Positions 17,861-27,798 of a stretch of 64,000 bases of DNA are shown here, piece after piece; position 1 is the first letter of the stretch; each line of letters opens with the position of its first letter. The notes below the pieces were generated by a model. The model did not search any database and had not been told where the DNA came from. It worked only from the letters and a program-made list of their open reading frames with translations. This stretch comes from Clostridium_AD sp050717515 (lineage in GTDB: Bacteria > Bacillota > Clostridia > Clostridiales > Clostridiaceae), in assembly GCF_050717515.1 (NCBI RefSeq), contig NZ_JBOITL010000025.1:124001-188000 (forward strand), read 5' to 3'. The translations under genes and the position numbers were made by a program.

Positions 17861-19048
17861 ATGGAACATATAAATAAATTAAGAAAAAACGTATTTAAAA
17901 ATTATATCTTTACTTTTATTAATAGATTTGATCTTACACGCGGAATATGGATGATATATTTAGCATCAAAAGGTTTATCTTTGGCGGAAGTTGGATTGGT
18001 AGAAGCTATCTTTCATATAACTTCATTTCTAATGGAAATACCTACTGGAGCAGTAGCGGATGTTTGGGGAAGAAAAGCTAGTAGAATATGTGGGAGAATC
18101 AGCGCATTAATAGCTGCTATTATATTAATATATTCAAATAGTTTTTGGGGCTTTGTAGTAGGATTTATAGTATCAGCATTGTCTTACAATTTAGAATCAG
18201 GTGCAGGGGAAGCGTTATTATATGATTCTTTAAAAGAAATAGGTGAAGAAAAAAAATATATGAAGACATTAGGTATAAATGAAATAATAACGCAAACGGC
18301 TCATACCTGTGGGCTATTAGTTGGTGGTTTTTTATCTAATTATGGTTATATTTATGCTTATGGTATAACTATATTAGTTAGCATGGGATCTATAATCCAA
18401 GCCTTTTCTTTTACTGAACCTAATATTAAAATAAAAATTGAAGAGAAGAGCTTCAAAATATTAAAAAACCAAGTAGTTGAGAGTTTTCACATTATAGCTG
18501 GAAATAAAAAACTAGCATTTTTAATTGTGTTTTCCCAAGGGATTTTTATGTTCAATGCAAGTATATTCTTTTATTTTCAGAACTACTTATTGGATAAGGG
18601 GATTTCAAAAGGAAATATAGGTGTAATACTAGCTATTTCAGCATTAGCAGCTGCGATTACAGCATCTCAAACACATAAAATTGAGAGAAAAATAGGGGAG
18701 AAAGTAATCGTATCATTATTTCCTATAATTATAGCTATGTGTATATGGGGAGTCGCCTTAAGTAAATACTATTGTATATTTTTTATAGTAATAAATACTA
18801 TAGATTCTATTGTTTTTGTAGCAGTTGGAGATTATATAAATAAATTAATACCTTCAGAGAAGAGGGCCACAATACTTTCAATGGCAAGCATGATATTTAG
18901 TTTATACATGATAGTGTTATTCCCTATTATAGGTAAACTTGGAGATGAATTTTCTTTGCAAATTGCATTTCAGGTTTTAGCTATGGTAGCAACTATTATG
19001 GCAGTTATAAATATTATTGTTCTTAGGTGTAATAAAAAAAATAGATAA
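17861..19048 (+). CDS. MFS transporter, probable drug exporter
   Basis: 395 residues with about 12 hydrophobic segments and the MFS loop 2-3 motif in the form GAVADVWGRKAS. Major facilitator exporters of this kind use the proton gradient to expel drugs. The gene starts 18 bp after the ABC-F stop behind a G-rich site, so the two are co-transcribed. Pairing a ribosome-protection factor with an efflux pump suggests a resistance operon against one ribosome-targeting class. The substrate is not known; a metabolite exporter is possible. Confidence 0.82.
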   Translation: MEHINKLRKNVFKNYIFTFINRFDLTRGIWMIYLASKGLSLAEVGLVEAIFHITSFLMEIPTGAVADVWGRKASRICGRISALIAAIILIYSNSFWGFVVGFIVSALSYNLESGAGEALLYDSLKEIGEEKKYMKTLGINEIITQTAHTCGLLVGGFLSNYGYIYAYGITILVSMGSIIQAFSFTEPNIKIKIEEKSFKILKNQVVESFHIIAGNKKLAFLIVFSQGIFMFNASIFFYFQNYLLDKGISKGNIGVILAISALAAAITASQTHKIERKIGEKVIVSLFPIIIAMCIWGVALSKYYCIFFIVINTIDSIVFVAVGDYINKLIPSEKRATILSMASMIFSLYMIVLFPIIGKLGDEFSLQIAFQVLAMVATIMAVINIIVLRCNKKNR

Positions 19049-19239
19049 TTTTAAATAAATCACTTTAAATACCCTAAAATGACCTTTTGTGATATTACTT
19101 TCTCAAAGTATATGTTAAAATATCATAATTAGACTTATAATAGTATTTAAATTAGGAATTTCAAAGAATTGCTAGATAGTATAGTGGTTAGTTTATTTCA
19201 GAAGACACATATTTAGATTGTAGAAGGAGGAGTTTTATT

Positions 19240-20469
19240 GTGAAAAATGAATTATTAGAAAAATATGCTCTTTTATTGGTGAAAACGGGAATTAATATTC
19301 AAAAGGATCAAACACTTGTAATCAAATCTCCTATAGAGTGTGCTGATTTTGCTAGAACTCTATCTAAAATTGCTTATGTTGAAGGTGCTAGAGAGGTAGT
19401 TATAAATTGGGTGGATGAATTATCTTCAAAAATCAAATTCATGCATGCTCCAGAAGAGGTTTTTGAAGAATATCCAGACTGGCAGAGAGATTTTTACTTG
19501 TCAAATGTACGCAAGGGAGCTGCTTTTTTAAGTATTTTAGCCTCTGACCCTGAACTTATGAAGGATGTTAACCCTGAGAGGATGGCGAAATCAAATAAAG
19601 CAGCTAGTAATGCAATAAAAGAATATAGAGATAGGCTTATGAGCAATAGAAATGTTTGGTGTGTTGCATCAATTCCAACTATAGCCTGGGCAAAAAAAGT
19701 TTTTCCAGAATTATCAGAGGAAGCGTCAGTGGAAAAACTTTGGGATGCTATATTTAAAACAGTAAGAGTAGATACAATCGACCCTGTTGCTTCATGGGAA
19801 ACACACAAAAGCAATCTAAAGAAAAGCATGGATTTTTTAAATGGCAGTAACTTTAAATACCTAAAATATAAAAATTCATTGGGAACTGATCTTCTCATTG
19901 AACTTCCAGAAAATCATTTATGGCTTGGAGGATCGGAATATTCACCAGAGGGCGTAGAGTTTATAGCTAATATGCCGACTGAAGAGGTATTTACACTTCC
20001 TAAAAAAAATGGAGTTAATGGAACAGTATTTTGCTCAAAACCTTTAAACTATAATGGGAACTTAATTGAAAAATTTTCCATTACTTTTAAGGATGGGAAA
20101 ATTGTAGATTTCAAAGCAGAAAAGGGTTACGATATTTTAAAGAGCATAATTGAAACTGATGAAGGATCACATTATCTTGGTGAAGTAGCACTAGTACCAT
20201 ATGATTCCCCTATATCAAATTCAAATATACTGTTTTACAATACACTTTTTGATGAAAATGCCTCTTGTCATTTGGCTATCGGTAAAGCATATCCAGTATG
20301 TATAAAAAATGGTGAAAATTTAAGTGACGAGGAGCTTTCAAAATCAGGAGTTAATGATTCCACTGTGCATGAAGATTTTATGGTTGGCACAGAAGACCTG
20401 CAAATAATAGGGATTAAAGCAGATGGAAGTGAAATACCTGTATTTAAAAATGGGAATTTTGCATTTTAA
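19240..20469 (+). CDS. M29-family aminopeptidase
   Basis: Cytoplasmic metallo-aminopeptidase of 409 residues, full length for the AmpS/PepS/T family. Starts at GTG behind AGAAGGAGG. Metal ligands can be seen as Glu in NMPTEEVFT, Glu in YLGEVALVP, His in FDENASCHLAIG, and His and Asp in STVHEDFMVGTEDL. It releases N-terminal amino acids from peptides with broad specificity. It stands alone, with an excellent terminator downstream. The 190-bp leader upstream shows no T-box or other riboswitch that I can recognise. Confidence 0.92.
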   Translation: MKNELLEKYALLLVKTGINIQKDQTLVIKSPIECADFARTLSKIAYVEGAREVVINWVDELSSKIKFMHAPEEVFEEYPDWQRDFYLSNVRKGAAFLSILASDPELMKDVNPERMAKSNKAASNAIKEYRDRLMSNRNVWCVASIPTIAWAKKVFPELSEEASVEKLWDAIFKTVRVDTIDPVASWETHKSNLKKSMDFLNGSNFKYLKYKNSLGTDLLIELPENHLWLGGSEYSPEGVEFIANMPTEEVFTLPKKNGVNGTVFCSKPLNYNGNLIEKFSITFKDGKIVDFKAEKGYDILKSIIETDEGSHYLGEVALVPYDSPISNSNILFYNTLFDENASCHLAIGKAYPVCIKNGENLSDEELSKSGVNDSTVHEDFMVGTEDLQIIGIKADGSEIPVFKNGNFAF

Positions 20470-20507
20470 CCATATGTCAGCGTAGCAAGTGATGATTTAA
20501 ATATCAT

Positions 20508-20555
20508 AAAAAATAACAAGTAAGTATGTTATCATACCGACTTGTTATTTTTTTA
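20508..20555 (+). terminator. Terminator after the aminopeptidase gene
   Basis: A stacked hairpin: outer 14-bp stem AAAAAATAACAAGT with its complement, inner stem GTATG/CATAC, then a T run. Confidence 0.9.
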
Positions 20556-20638
20556 TTATCTATATTTTTCTGAATAAAACACAAATACATGTAAATAATT
20601 ACAATGTATATAATAAATAAGATAATAAGGAGTAGACA

Positions 20639-21880
20639 ATGGAAATAATTGATTTGAAAAAAATGTTAGATAAGAAGCTAGAACCTGTTTGCAAATTAGA
20701 AGGAAAACTCTTTTTAAGGGAAACGGTAAAAGTTTTTGATGACTTATTTAAGGACTCAGACATTACAAATTATTACACTTATAATATTCAGAATAAAGAA
20801 ATGTCTTCTATTAATGTAGGGAGTGAAAAAATATTACTAGATTTTTTTCAGCAAAAGGAAGTAGAAGGAGAAGATGGTTTTTACTATGTTACTGTTAAAA
20901 AACAACTTTTAATTAATGAATATACATTGAATAGTGTTAACATTAATACATCTGAGATTACATCAGTATTTAAATTTGAAATGGACACGCGATTTGATAG
21001 TTTGCTATTAGAAAAATTAGATGTGGCTAAATTTTTAGTATTTTTCAAGGAAGAACATAATTTAACATTTGAAGAATTTGAGAGTTTTAAAACGCCCATT
21101 GAAAGTTATGGGTATGAAAAGGCAATACTTTATAATGTAAATAGTGGTGAGAATTTTGAAGTAAAGGATAAAGCGTTCTTAAGGGGAGTCCGCTCCGTAT
21201 TTTTTAAGACCGCTTTAAAAAATGAACAATGTGTAGTTTATGAAGAAAATTATTTAGAACCTTATGATAAAGAGCAAATATATAATGAGGTGCATAGGGG
21301 AAGAAAATCTAAAAGAGATCAATTTTTTTACTGGGATAGTCTTAAATACTTAACATTAAAAAAATTCATTAGTGAAATTGAAGGTAGCTATAAAAAATTA
21401 AGCTTTGTAGATATTGAAAGTCAGGGGCTTGATGGTTATGAGTTTTTTTCTGGAGTAGATAAAGACAACATATATTATGAAGTAAATAAGTTTGGGAAAA
21501 AAAATAGTGACGCTATGATTATATTAAACAAGAAAAGTTTTGAAAAAAGCACTATTGCATTACTTTCAGAATGTGAGGGTGGTGCATTTATAAATTCTTC
21601 CGCTTTTTCTTGGAACTTAGATGGAAAGTATAAAGTTGTTTTTAGACAAAGTATTATTTCTGATAAGCAATTAAAAGTGAAAGAAATTATAAATGGTAAT
21701 ATTGATTATACTTATGAAAAAAAATTAGGATATCCAAAGGGGTGTATAAATAGTCGTTATTTAATTACTTCTACTAGTAGAGAGGGACAAAGTACGTCTA
21801 TTATTGATATGGAAACAAATAAAATACATACATATAAAAGTGAACATACAGTTTTTGATGATTATTTAGTTTTATTTTAA
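20639..21880 (+). CDS. Hypothetical protein, 413 residues
   Basis: Not recognised. Soluble, acidic, no signal peptide or membrane segment. It starts at ATG behind AAGGAG. The C-terminal ~130 residues show repeated short beta-strand patterns (FSWNLDGKYKVVFRQS, NSRYLITSTSREG, STSIIDMETNKIH) that resemble propeller blades, while the N-terminal half is mixed helix and strand. It lies 82 bp upstream of an orphan histidine kinase on the same strand and may be co-transcribed with it, so it could be a partner in signalling; that is only neighbourhood inference. Confidence 0.65.
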   Translation: MEIIDLKKMLDKKLEPVCKLEGKLFLRETVKVFDDLFKDSDITNYYTYNIQNKEMSSINVGSEKILLDFFQQKEVEGEDGFYYVTVKKQLLINEYTLNSVNINTSEITSVFKFEMDTRFDSLLLEKLDVAKFLVFFKEEHNLTFEEFESFKTPIESYGYEKAILYNVNSGENFEVKDKAFLRGVRSVFFKTALKNEQCVVYEENYLEPYDKEQIYNEVHRGRKSKRDQFFYWDSLKYLTLKKFISEIEGSYKKLSFVDIESQGLDGYEFFSGVDKDNIYYEVNKFGKKNSDAMIILNKKSFEKSTIALLSECEGGAFINSSAFSWNLDGKYKVVFRQSIISDKQLKVKEIINGNIDYTYEKKLGYPKGCINSRYLITSTSREGQSTSIIDMETNKIHTYKSEHTVFDDYLVLF

Positions 21881-21962
21881 ACTATAAATAGAGGAAAAAA
21901 TGTATTTATGTGTAATTATATAGTATGGTAATTATTGTATCAAAAGGGGGATAAAATTAGAT

Positions 21963-23288
21963 ATGATTCTATATGCTCATATTGCTTTTATAGTTATTTT
22001 TTTAATACTTATTATTTTTTTCCTTTTTACAAATATTTTGAAACTTACAACAGTAAAGAAAGAGATGGTAAAAGAAAAGAAAATACTTCAATCTATATTA
22101 GATTCAACTGGTGATGGTATTTTAGTTGTGAATAAAGATGGAAGAAAAATTCACAATAACAATAAATTCGCTAACATGTGGGGAATGTCTGAAGAAATTT
22201 TAGAGAGAAATAATAATATAGAAATGATTAATTATGCTAGAAATCAATTATCGGATCCAAATGAACTTGATATAAGTATAAAAGCAAAACTTAATGCTTT
22301 GCAAAGGGAAATAGATTTTATTAATTTTAAAGATGGAAGAGTATTTGAATTGTTAGTTCAACCGTTAATAATAGAAAATAAATCTAGTGGTATGGTTTGG
22401 AATTTTAGAGACATTACAGAAAAAATACAAATAGACCAGTTGCAGAAGGAAGTTAAGATAAAAGAAAATTTAATAGAAAAGGCAAAGGAATATGAAAACA
22501 ATAAGGATCAATTTTTTAGTACCATATCGCATGAATTGAAAACACCTTTAAATATAATATTAGGTGTTGTTCAATTAGTAGATAAAACTTTTTGTCAGGA
22601 AGAATTTTGTACTAATCATGAAAAACTAAAAAAGTATATGAATATATCTAAGCAAAATTGCTTTAGACTGGTAAAACTAATTAATAATTTAATCGATATT
22701 AGTAAGTTTGATTCAGGGTTTATGCATATGGAGTATAAAAATTATAATATTGTTAGTGTGGTAGAAAATATTACTCTTTCTATTGCAGAATTCGTAGAGA
22801 GCAAAGGAATTCAACTTATATTTGATACAGAAATAGAAGAAAAAATAGTTTCCTGTGATGCAGAAAAACTTGAAAGAGTTATGTTAAACTTACTTTCTAA
22901 CTCTATAAAGTTTACAGAATGTGGTGGGACTATAATAGTGAGCATATATGATAAAGGGGAAAGTATACTGATTTCTGTAAAAGATACTGGTATAGGAATA
23001 CCATCAGATATGAAGGAAAAAGTATTTGACAGATTTACACAAGTGGATTCTATTTTAAGGAGAGAAGCAGAGGGAAGTGGAATTGGACTTTCACTAGTAA
23101 AAGCAATTGTAGAACTTCATAAGGGAACAATTAATTTGGAAAGCAGTCTTGGGATTGGAAGCGAATTTATAATGGAATTCCCAGTATTAGTAGTAGAAGA
23201 ACAATCTTATGTTCAAGAAGAAGTTGCCGCATCCATTCACAGCAATGTAGAAAGGATAAGTATTGAATTTTCTGATATATATTCATAA
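21963..23288 (+). CDS. Orphan sensor histidine kinase (TM, PAS, HisKA, HATPase)
   Basis: 441 residues. One N-terminal membrane anchor (~3-28), a PAS domain (~42-150, DSTGDGILVVNKDGRK), a HisKA dimerisation helix with the phospho-accepting His in FFSTISHELKTPLN (~192), and a HATPase domain with N box NLLSNSIKF, G1 DTGIGIP, F box RFTQVD and G2 GSGIGLSL. No response regulator gene is adjacent. In clostridia, orphan kinases of this type often phosphorylate Spo0A or a distant regulator; nothing here decides which. The start sits behind a GGGGG site at slightly long spacing. Confidence 0.9.
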   Translation: MILYAHIAFIVIFLILIIFFLFTNILKLTTVKKEMVKEKKILQSILDSTGDGILVVNKDGRKIHNNNKFANMWGMSEEILERNNNIEMINYARNQLSDPNELDISIKAKLNALQREIDFINFKDGRVFELLVQPLIIENKSSGMVWNFRDITEKIQIDQLQKEVKIKENLIEKAKEYENNKDQFFSTISHELKTPLNIILGVVQLVDKTFCQEEFCTNHEKLKKYMNISKQNCFRLVKLINNLIDISKFDSGFMHMEYKNYNIVSVVENITLSIAEFVESKGIQLIFDTEIEEKIVSCDAEKLERVMLNLLSNSIKFTECGGTIIVSIYDKGESILISVKDTGIGIPSDMKEKVFDRFTQVDSILRREAEGSGIGLSLVKAIVELHKGTINLESSLGIGSEFIMEFPVLVVEEQSYVQEEVAASIHSNVERISIEFSDIYS

Positions 23289-23556
23289 AATTATAATGAT
23301 ATAATCACATTTTAATTCAAAATAAACAGGGCGACATGATTTTTAAGTGGCAATATTTAATTGAAAAAATTAAACACAATATACAAATATATATTGTAAA
23401 TTTTTTTAAATATGTTAAAATAAGTATATACATGGTGATGAAAAATTATTATGTAGAAGAATCTAATCTGATAAACAACATATCCTCTTTTGTTTAGGAA
23501 ATTATTGTTAATCAAATTTAGATCTTAATTTTCAAATAAAAGGGGGAATATTTAAA

Positions 23557-23724
23557 ATGGCAGACAAAAATCTTATTTGCAAAGACTGTGGGAAAGAATT
23601 TGTATTCACTGAGGGCGAACAAGCTTTTTACAAAGAAAAAGGATTCGAAAATGAACCACAAAGATGCGTTGAGTGTAGAAAAGCAAGAAAACAACAAAAC
23701 AACAAGCCATCATTCAAAAGATAG
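23557..23724 (+). CDS. Small zinc-ribbon protein, 55 residues
   Basis: ATG behind AGGGGG. The protein has two CXXC pairs, LICKDCGKEF and QRCVECRKAR, 29 residues apart, which form a treble-clef/zinc-ribbon site as in the zf-trcl family of short clostridial proteins. The segment FTEGEQAFYKEKGFENEPQR between them is typical of the family. The basic, Gln/Asn-rich tail ending SFKR suggests nucleic acid contact. Function is not established. A long AT-rich leader (23289-23556, about 270 nt, no ORF) precedes it and its own terminator follows. Confidence 0.85.
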   Translation: MADKNLICKDCGKEFVFTEGEQAFYKEKGFENEPQRCVECRKARKQQNNKPSFKR

Positions 23725-23743
23725 TATGAATAAGTAATGCATA

Positions 23744-23774
23744 CCCTATAAGAATTAATCTTATAGGGTTTTTT
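23744..23774 (+). terminator. Terminator after the zinc-ribbon gene
   Basis: CCCTATAAG (23744-23752) pairs with CTTATAGGG (23760-23768), followed by six Ts. Confidence 0.9.
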
Positions 23775-23866
23775 ATATAATTTGACATAATATTAAGATA
23801 ATTATTCGAAATTTATTTTTTATAATTTAGTCATAAACAAAATAAAAAATATTGAGAATTCATCAT

Positions 23867-23922
23867 ATATAAGAGCAGTGGATAGAATACTGTTATGTAG
23901 TAAAAATCTAGTGCTCTTATAT
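23867..23922. repeat. Inverted repeat in the gene-free stretch before the germination cluster
   Basis: ATATAAGAGCA at 23867-23877 is exactly complementary to 23912-23922, with a 34-nt loop. The stretch 23775-24102 has no ORF with a ribosome site. The repeat could be an operator, an RNA hairpin in the ger leader, or a small RNA; nothing decides. Confidence 0.35.
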
Positions 23923-24102
23923 TACGTTGTAGATATAGTATCTATTATTTCAGTAGGAATACATTCAAAAACAGCATAGGAGAAATAAAAGTGGATATTT
24001 TAATTAAAAGAAGAGAAACTATGTAATATAAAAAACAAAATGGAATTAAATTTTAATAATTCTATTTATGATTATCTATGAGAAAAGGGGATGGTAATTG
24101 CA

Positions 24103-25584
24103 ATGGAAAATGGAGAGCTAAATGGAAATATAGATTTGATCAGAGCTGGGCTCGGCACGCAAAGTCCTATGGTAGTAAAGCATTTTTATATTGGTATGGA
24201 TGAACCTTTGGAAGCTGCTATTATCTATGTTAATGGGATTACAAACAAGGATATTATTGATAGGGACATATTAAATCCTCTGATGATTCATATAGGAGAA
24301 AATTTATATGGAAAGGCGAATATAGGAGATTATCTTTGTAAAAGATATATTTCTATGAGCAACACATCCGTAGAATTAGATTTAAATGTAGTGGTTGATC
24401 ATCTTAAAAGAGGTAAAACTGCAGTTTTAATAAATGGCGCTCTAGAAGTTATAATAGCTGACACTACAGGGGGACAACAGAGGGCAATTATGGAGCCTAT
24501 GAATGAAACAGCAGCTAAAGGTCCAAGAGATGGTTTCGTAGAAAATTTAGAAGTAAATGTTAGCCTTATTCGAAGAAAAGTAAAGGATAAGAATCTCACC
24601 ATTGAGTCATTTAATGTAGGAAGAAGACTTCAGAGTGACGTGGTAATGGTTTACATAGGCGATATAGTAGATAAACAGGTATTGGAAGAATTAAAAAACA
24701 GAATAGAAGCCATTGATGTAGACTCTGTACTTTCAGTTGGAAAGCTAGAGCAATATATTGAAGACTATACTTATTCAATGTTTCCACAAGCCTATAGTAC
24801 AGAGAGGCCAGATAGAGCTATTGGAAATATGTTAGAGGGAAGAATAATTGTTATTGTAGAAGGAACACCAATGGTTCTTTTATATCCAGCAACATTCATG
24901 CAATTTTTCCAGGCCACGGAGGATTATACTCAAAGAACTGTGATAGCATCTTTTGCAAGACTTCTTAGAATTTTGGCGGCAATTATTGTTGTTACCCTGC
25001 CTTCTATTTATTTAACATTAATAAAGTTTAATGTAGAACTTATTCCCATAAAATTTGTAACCCCTATTGTTCAATCAAGGGTAGGAATTGCTTTAACTCC
25101 ATTTTTAGAGATTATGGCTATGGAATTAGTTATAGAGTTTTTAAGAGAGGGTGGATTAAGACTACCTACGAAAATAGCTCAAACCTTAAGTTTAGTAGGT
25201 GGTATTATTATAGGTGATACTGCAATTAGATCTAAAATAGTGAGTCCTACTACCTTGCTTATAGTAGGAATTACAGTAATCACTACTTTTTTAATACCTA
25301 ATTATGATATGTCGCTTTCTATTAGATTGTTACGGTTTCCCATGCTTATACTAGCAAATCTTATGGGCGTATTTGGAATAGCTGTAGGATGGTTTTTAAT
25401 TTTAGTTCATCTTTCCTCTTTAGATAGTTTAGGTGTACCATATTTTGAATTTCATAAAAGTGACATGAAGGATACCTTTATTAGAGCACCCTTGTGGAAG
25501 ATGAACAAACGGCCAGAGGCTATTCCCAATGGAAATCCAATAAGGCAGACGAATTTTAGGAATAAGTTTAAGAAAAAAAGGTAG
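24103..25584 (+). CDS. Spore germination receptor A subunit (GerA family)
   Basis: Inner-membrane A subunit of a nutrient germinant receptor, 493 residues. A soluble N-terminal half (IEPMNETAAKGPRDGF, VNVSLIRRKVKDKNL and the RRLQSDVVMVYIGDI segment are family hallmarks) is followed by five or so membrane helices from about residue 290 and a basic tail. The ATG at 24091 has the G-run touching it, so I prefer 24103 (MENGELNG), where spacing is workable. First gene of a seven-gene run A-B-C-B-C-C-B with overlaps or short gaps, expected to be expressed in the forespore by SigG. Confidence 0.92.
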   Translation: MENGELNGNIDLIRAGLGTQSPMVVKHFYIGMDEPLEAAIIYVNGITNKDIIDRDILNPLMIHIGENLYGKANIGDYLCKRYISMSNTSVELDLNVVVDHLKRGKTAVLINGALEVIIADTTGGQQRAIMEPMNETAAKGPRDGFVENLEVNVSLIRRKVKDKNLTIESFNVGRRLQSDVVMVYIGDIVDKQVLEELKNRIEAIDVDSVLSVGKLEQYIEDYTYSMFPQAYSTERPDRAIGNMLEGRIIVIVEGTPMVLLYPATFMQFFQATEDYTQRTVIASFARLLRILAAIIVVTLPSIYLTLIKFNVELIPIKFVTPIVQSRVGIALTPFLEIMAMELVIEFLREGGLRLPTKIAQTLSLVGGIIIGDTAIRSKIVSPTTLLIVGITVITTFLIPNYDMSLSIRLLRFPMLILANLMGVFGIAVGWFLILVHLSSLDSLGVPYFEFHKSDMKDTFIRAPLWKMNKRPEAIPNGNPIRQTNFRNKFKKKR

Positions 25585-26687
25585 TGAATGAAATGCAAGG
25601 AGGCGCGAGTAAAAAACAAAGTTACTTAACTGTAAATCAGTTTGCACTTATTATATTTGGTAGCATTGTTGGAGTTGGTGTTTTATCACTTCCCAATGGT
25701 GTAGTAAAAGTTGCTCATCAGGATGGATGGATTTCTACTTTAATAGGGGGAATATATCCCTTGTATGTTGTCATAATAGCTAGCTATATTAGCAAAAAGT
25801 TTCCGGGTGATAGTATATTAGTATTAAGCAAAAAATATTTTGGTAAAGTCTTTGGAAGTCTGTTTAATTTAATTTTTGCTACTTATTTTATTTTTATTGC
25901 ATCAATGATAGCTAGTTATTATACAAATTTAATGCGAAATTATATAGTAGGATTTTTAACTCCTTTTAAAATCATAGCTATCCTATTTATTTGCATTATT
26001 TATGCGGCTTCTAGAGGTTTGAAAGTAGTAGGGAAAATTAGTGAAATTTCTTTTTATTATACATTAATTCTCCTTTTATCTACTATAGTAGCGCTGAGAG
26101 ATGCCAATATGGTGAATATTTCCCCTGTATTTGGTTCTGGTATTAATTCAATATCAAAGGGAATTGTGAAATCAGTTTTTAGTTATGCAGGAGCTGAAAT
26201 AATTTTACTGATTTATCCTTTTCTTAAAGAGAAAAATAAGATGCTGAGCTCTTCAATTATAAGTGTAGCTATAGTTATAGTTTTGTATGCATGGTGCGTT
26301 TTTATAACCACTTATTATCTAGGTCCGGATATTGTGAGTAAAAACTATTGGTCACTTTTATTGGTGATGGGAAGTGTAACAGTATCAGTAATCAATAATT
26401 ATAAATATGTTTTTATGACTTTTTGGAGTTTAATTGCATTCAAAAGTATGAGCATTAACGGATACGCAAGTATGCATATTATAAAAGATTTTCAACCTAA
26501 AATAGAAATGAAAAAAATTTGTTTTTTAATATATCCAATTCTTGTATATTTAGCCCTAACATATGGCAATGAAATAAGTAGACAAAGCATTAGTGAAAGT
26601 ATTATGCCTTACTATGTGATATTTAACTTAGTATATATGACGGCTATTGCTGTATGTATATTTATTAAGGGAGGAGGTAAAAATTGA
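25584..26687 (+). CDS. Germination receptor B subunit 1 (GerB, APC-type permease)
   Basis: About 367 residues with ten predicted membrane helices, member of the GerAB/spore permease branch of the APC superfamily, the likely germinant-binding subunit. The first helix has the unwound substrate motif GSIVGVGVLSLPN. The frame overlaps the gerA stop (TAGTG); GTG at 25584 has poor spacing, and ATG at 25593 (MQGGAS) is an equally good start. It overlaps the next gene by 4 bp. The closest relatives in view are the B subunits at 27799 and 31209, which look like tandem duplicates. Confidence 0.9.
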   Translation: MNEMQGGASKKQSYLTVNQFALIIFGSIVGVGVLSLPNGVVKVAHQDGWISTLIGGIYPLYVVIIASYISKKFPGDSILVLSKKYFGKVFGSLFNLIFATYFIFIASMIASYYTNLMRNYIVGFLTPFKIIAILFICIIYAASRGLKVVGKISEISFYYTLILLLSTIVALRDANMVNISPVFGSGINSISKGIVKSVFSYAGAEIILLIYPFLKEKNKMLSSSIISVAIVIVLYAWCVFITTYYLGPDIVSKNYWSLLLVMGSVTVSVINNYKYVFMTFWSLIAFKSMSINGYASMHIIKDFQPKIEMKKICFLIYPILVYLALTYGNEISRQSISESIMPYYVIFNLVYMTAIAVCIFIKGGGKN

Positions 26688-27796
26688 ATAAGAAAAAATA
26701 CATAGTCATAATAATAGGTATTTTTGTTTATGTATTTATTATGCTTGGGCAAGGCAGGGCTCCTATTGAAGATGTAGCGATTATTAATGGCATTGGCTAT
26801 GATATAGAGAGAAAAGGAGAAAATATCATTGAATATATTGTACCGATTAGTACAAATATTTATAAGCCTAGTGGCACCCAAGTGAATTTAATATTTAAAG
26901 ATGGAGGTCAAAATTTAGGAGAAGTAATTCAAAAAAGGCAACAACAGATGGATAAAAAGTTTATCCAAGGCCATGAACGGGTAATATTGATTAGCGATGA
27001 TTATGCAAGGTATGGTTTAAAAACTTTAATAGAGGATAGATTTAGAAATTCAGAAGCAAATGATATGGCTTATATGGCAGTATGCAAAGGGAAAACAGAG
27101 GATTACTTAAAATATCAGAAAAAGGGGTACAGCAACTCTTCAGAGTATGTGGGTGGGCTCATAGAAACTTATGGTGATTACAGTTTTTTTTCTAATAATT
27201 ATAAACTAATAGATGCATATGTGAGGATTGGAGCTGAGGGTAGAGAGTTGGTTCTTCCATATATAGATATAACAGAAGAAGGAATAGAAATTACTGGTGT
27301 GGCTATTTTTAAGCAGGATAAAATGGAAGTAGTTGCAGATATAAAAAATGCTAAGATTCTTAATGTGTTGAAAAACGATGCAGTAAAAGGGATAATTTCA
27401 CTACAAAAGAGTCCTAAAGAATACATTGATTTTGATGCAAAAACTGGTATAAGAAAAATCAAGTGTTATAAGCAAGGAAATAAATACAGTTTCATTATTG
27501 ACTTATCATTTACAGGTACAATTTCTAATAATGAAATGTATGTTGATATTATAAAAAATATAAACAAAAAAAAAGAATTTGAAAAAAACATGGCGAAAAG
27601 TATAGAAAAAGAATGTTATGATTTTATAAAAACAATGCAAAATGATTATAAGATTGACTGTATTGGGCTGGGAAGAGAAGCGGCTGCAACCTATGGAAGA
27701 CGAAAAGGCGAAAATTGGAACGAGGTGGTTTCCAATGCAGATATTAAAGTAAATGTAAAGGCTAAGGTGGATTTACAGGGTAGAGGAGATTATTAA
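26684..27796 (+). CDS. Germination receptor C subunit 1 (GerC), no lipobox
   Basis: 370 residues of Ger(x)C type: N-terminal hydrophobic segment, EDVAIINGIGYDI opening of the first domain, and the C-terminal NADIKVNVKAKVDLQGRGDY ending. C subunits are normally lipoproteins with an LXXC box that anchors them on the outer face of the inner spore membrane. Here the expected place reads IMLGQGRAP with no cysteine, so anchoring would need the uncleaved hydrophobic helix (~5-22). It starts at TTG behind a strong GGAGGAGG and overlaps gerB1 by 4 bp. Confidence 0.88.
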   Translation: MNKKKYIVIIIGIFVYVFIMLGQGRAPIEDVAIINGIGYDIERKGENIIEYIVPISTNIYKPSGTQVNLIFKDGGQNLGEVIQKRQQQMDKKFIQGHERVILISDDYARYGLKTLIEDRFRNSEANDMAYMAVCKGKTEDYLKYQKKGYSNSSEYVGGLIETYGDYSFFSNNYKLIDAYVRIGAEGRELVLPYIDITEEGIEITGVAIFKQDKMEVVADIKNAKILNVLKNDAVKGIISLQKSPKEYIDFDAKTGIRKIKCYKQGNKYSFIIDLSFTGTISNNEMYVDIIKNINKKKEFEKNMAKSIEKECYDFIKTMQNDYKIDCIGLGREAAATYGRRKGENWNEVVSNADIKVNVKAKVDLQGRGDY

Positions 27797-27798
27797 GG

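Noticed and set aside
19049..19239. Possible T-box or riboswitch before the aminopeptidase gene
   Set aside because: No T-box core, specifier stem or terminator was found in the leader.
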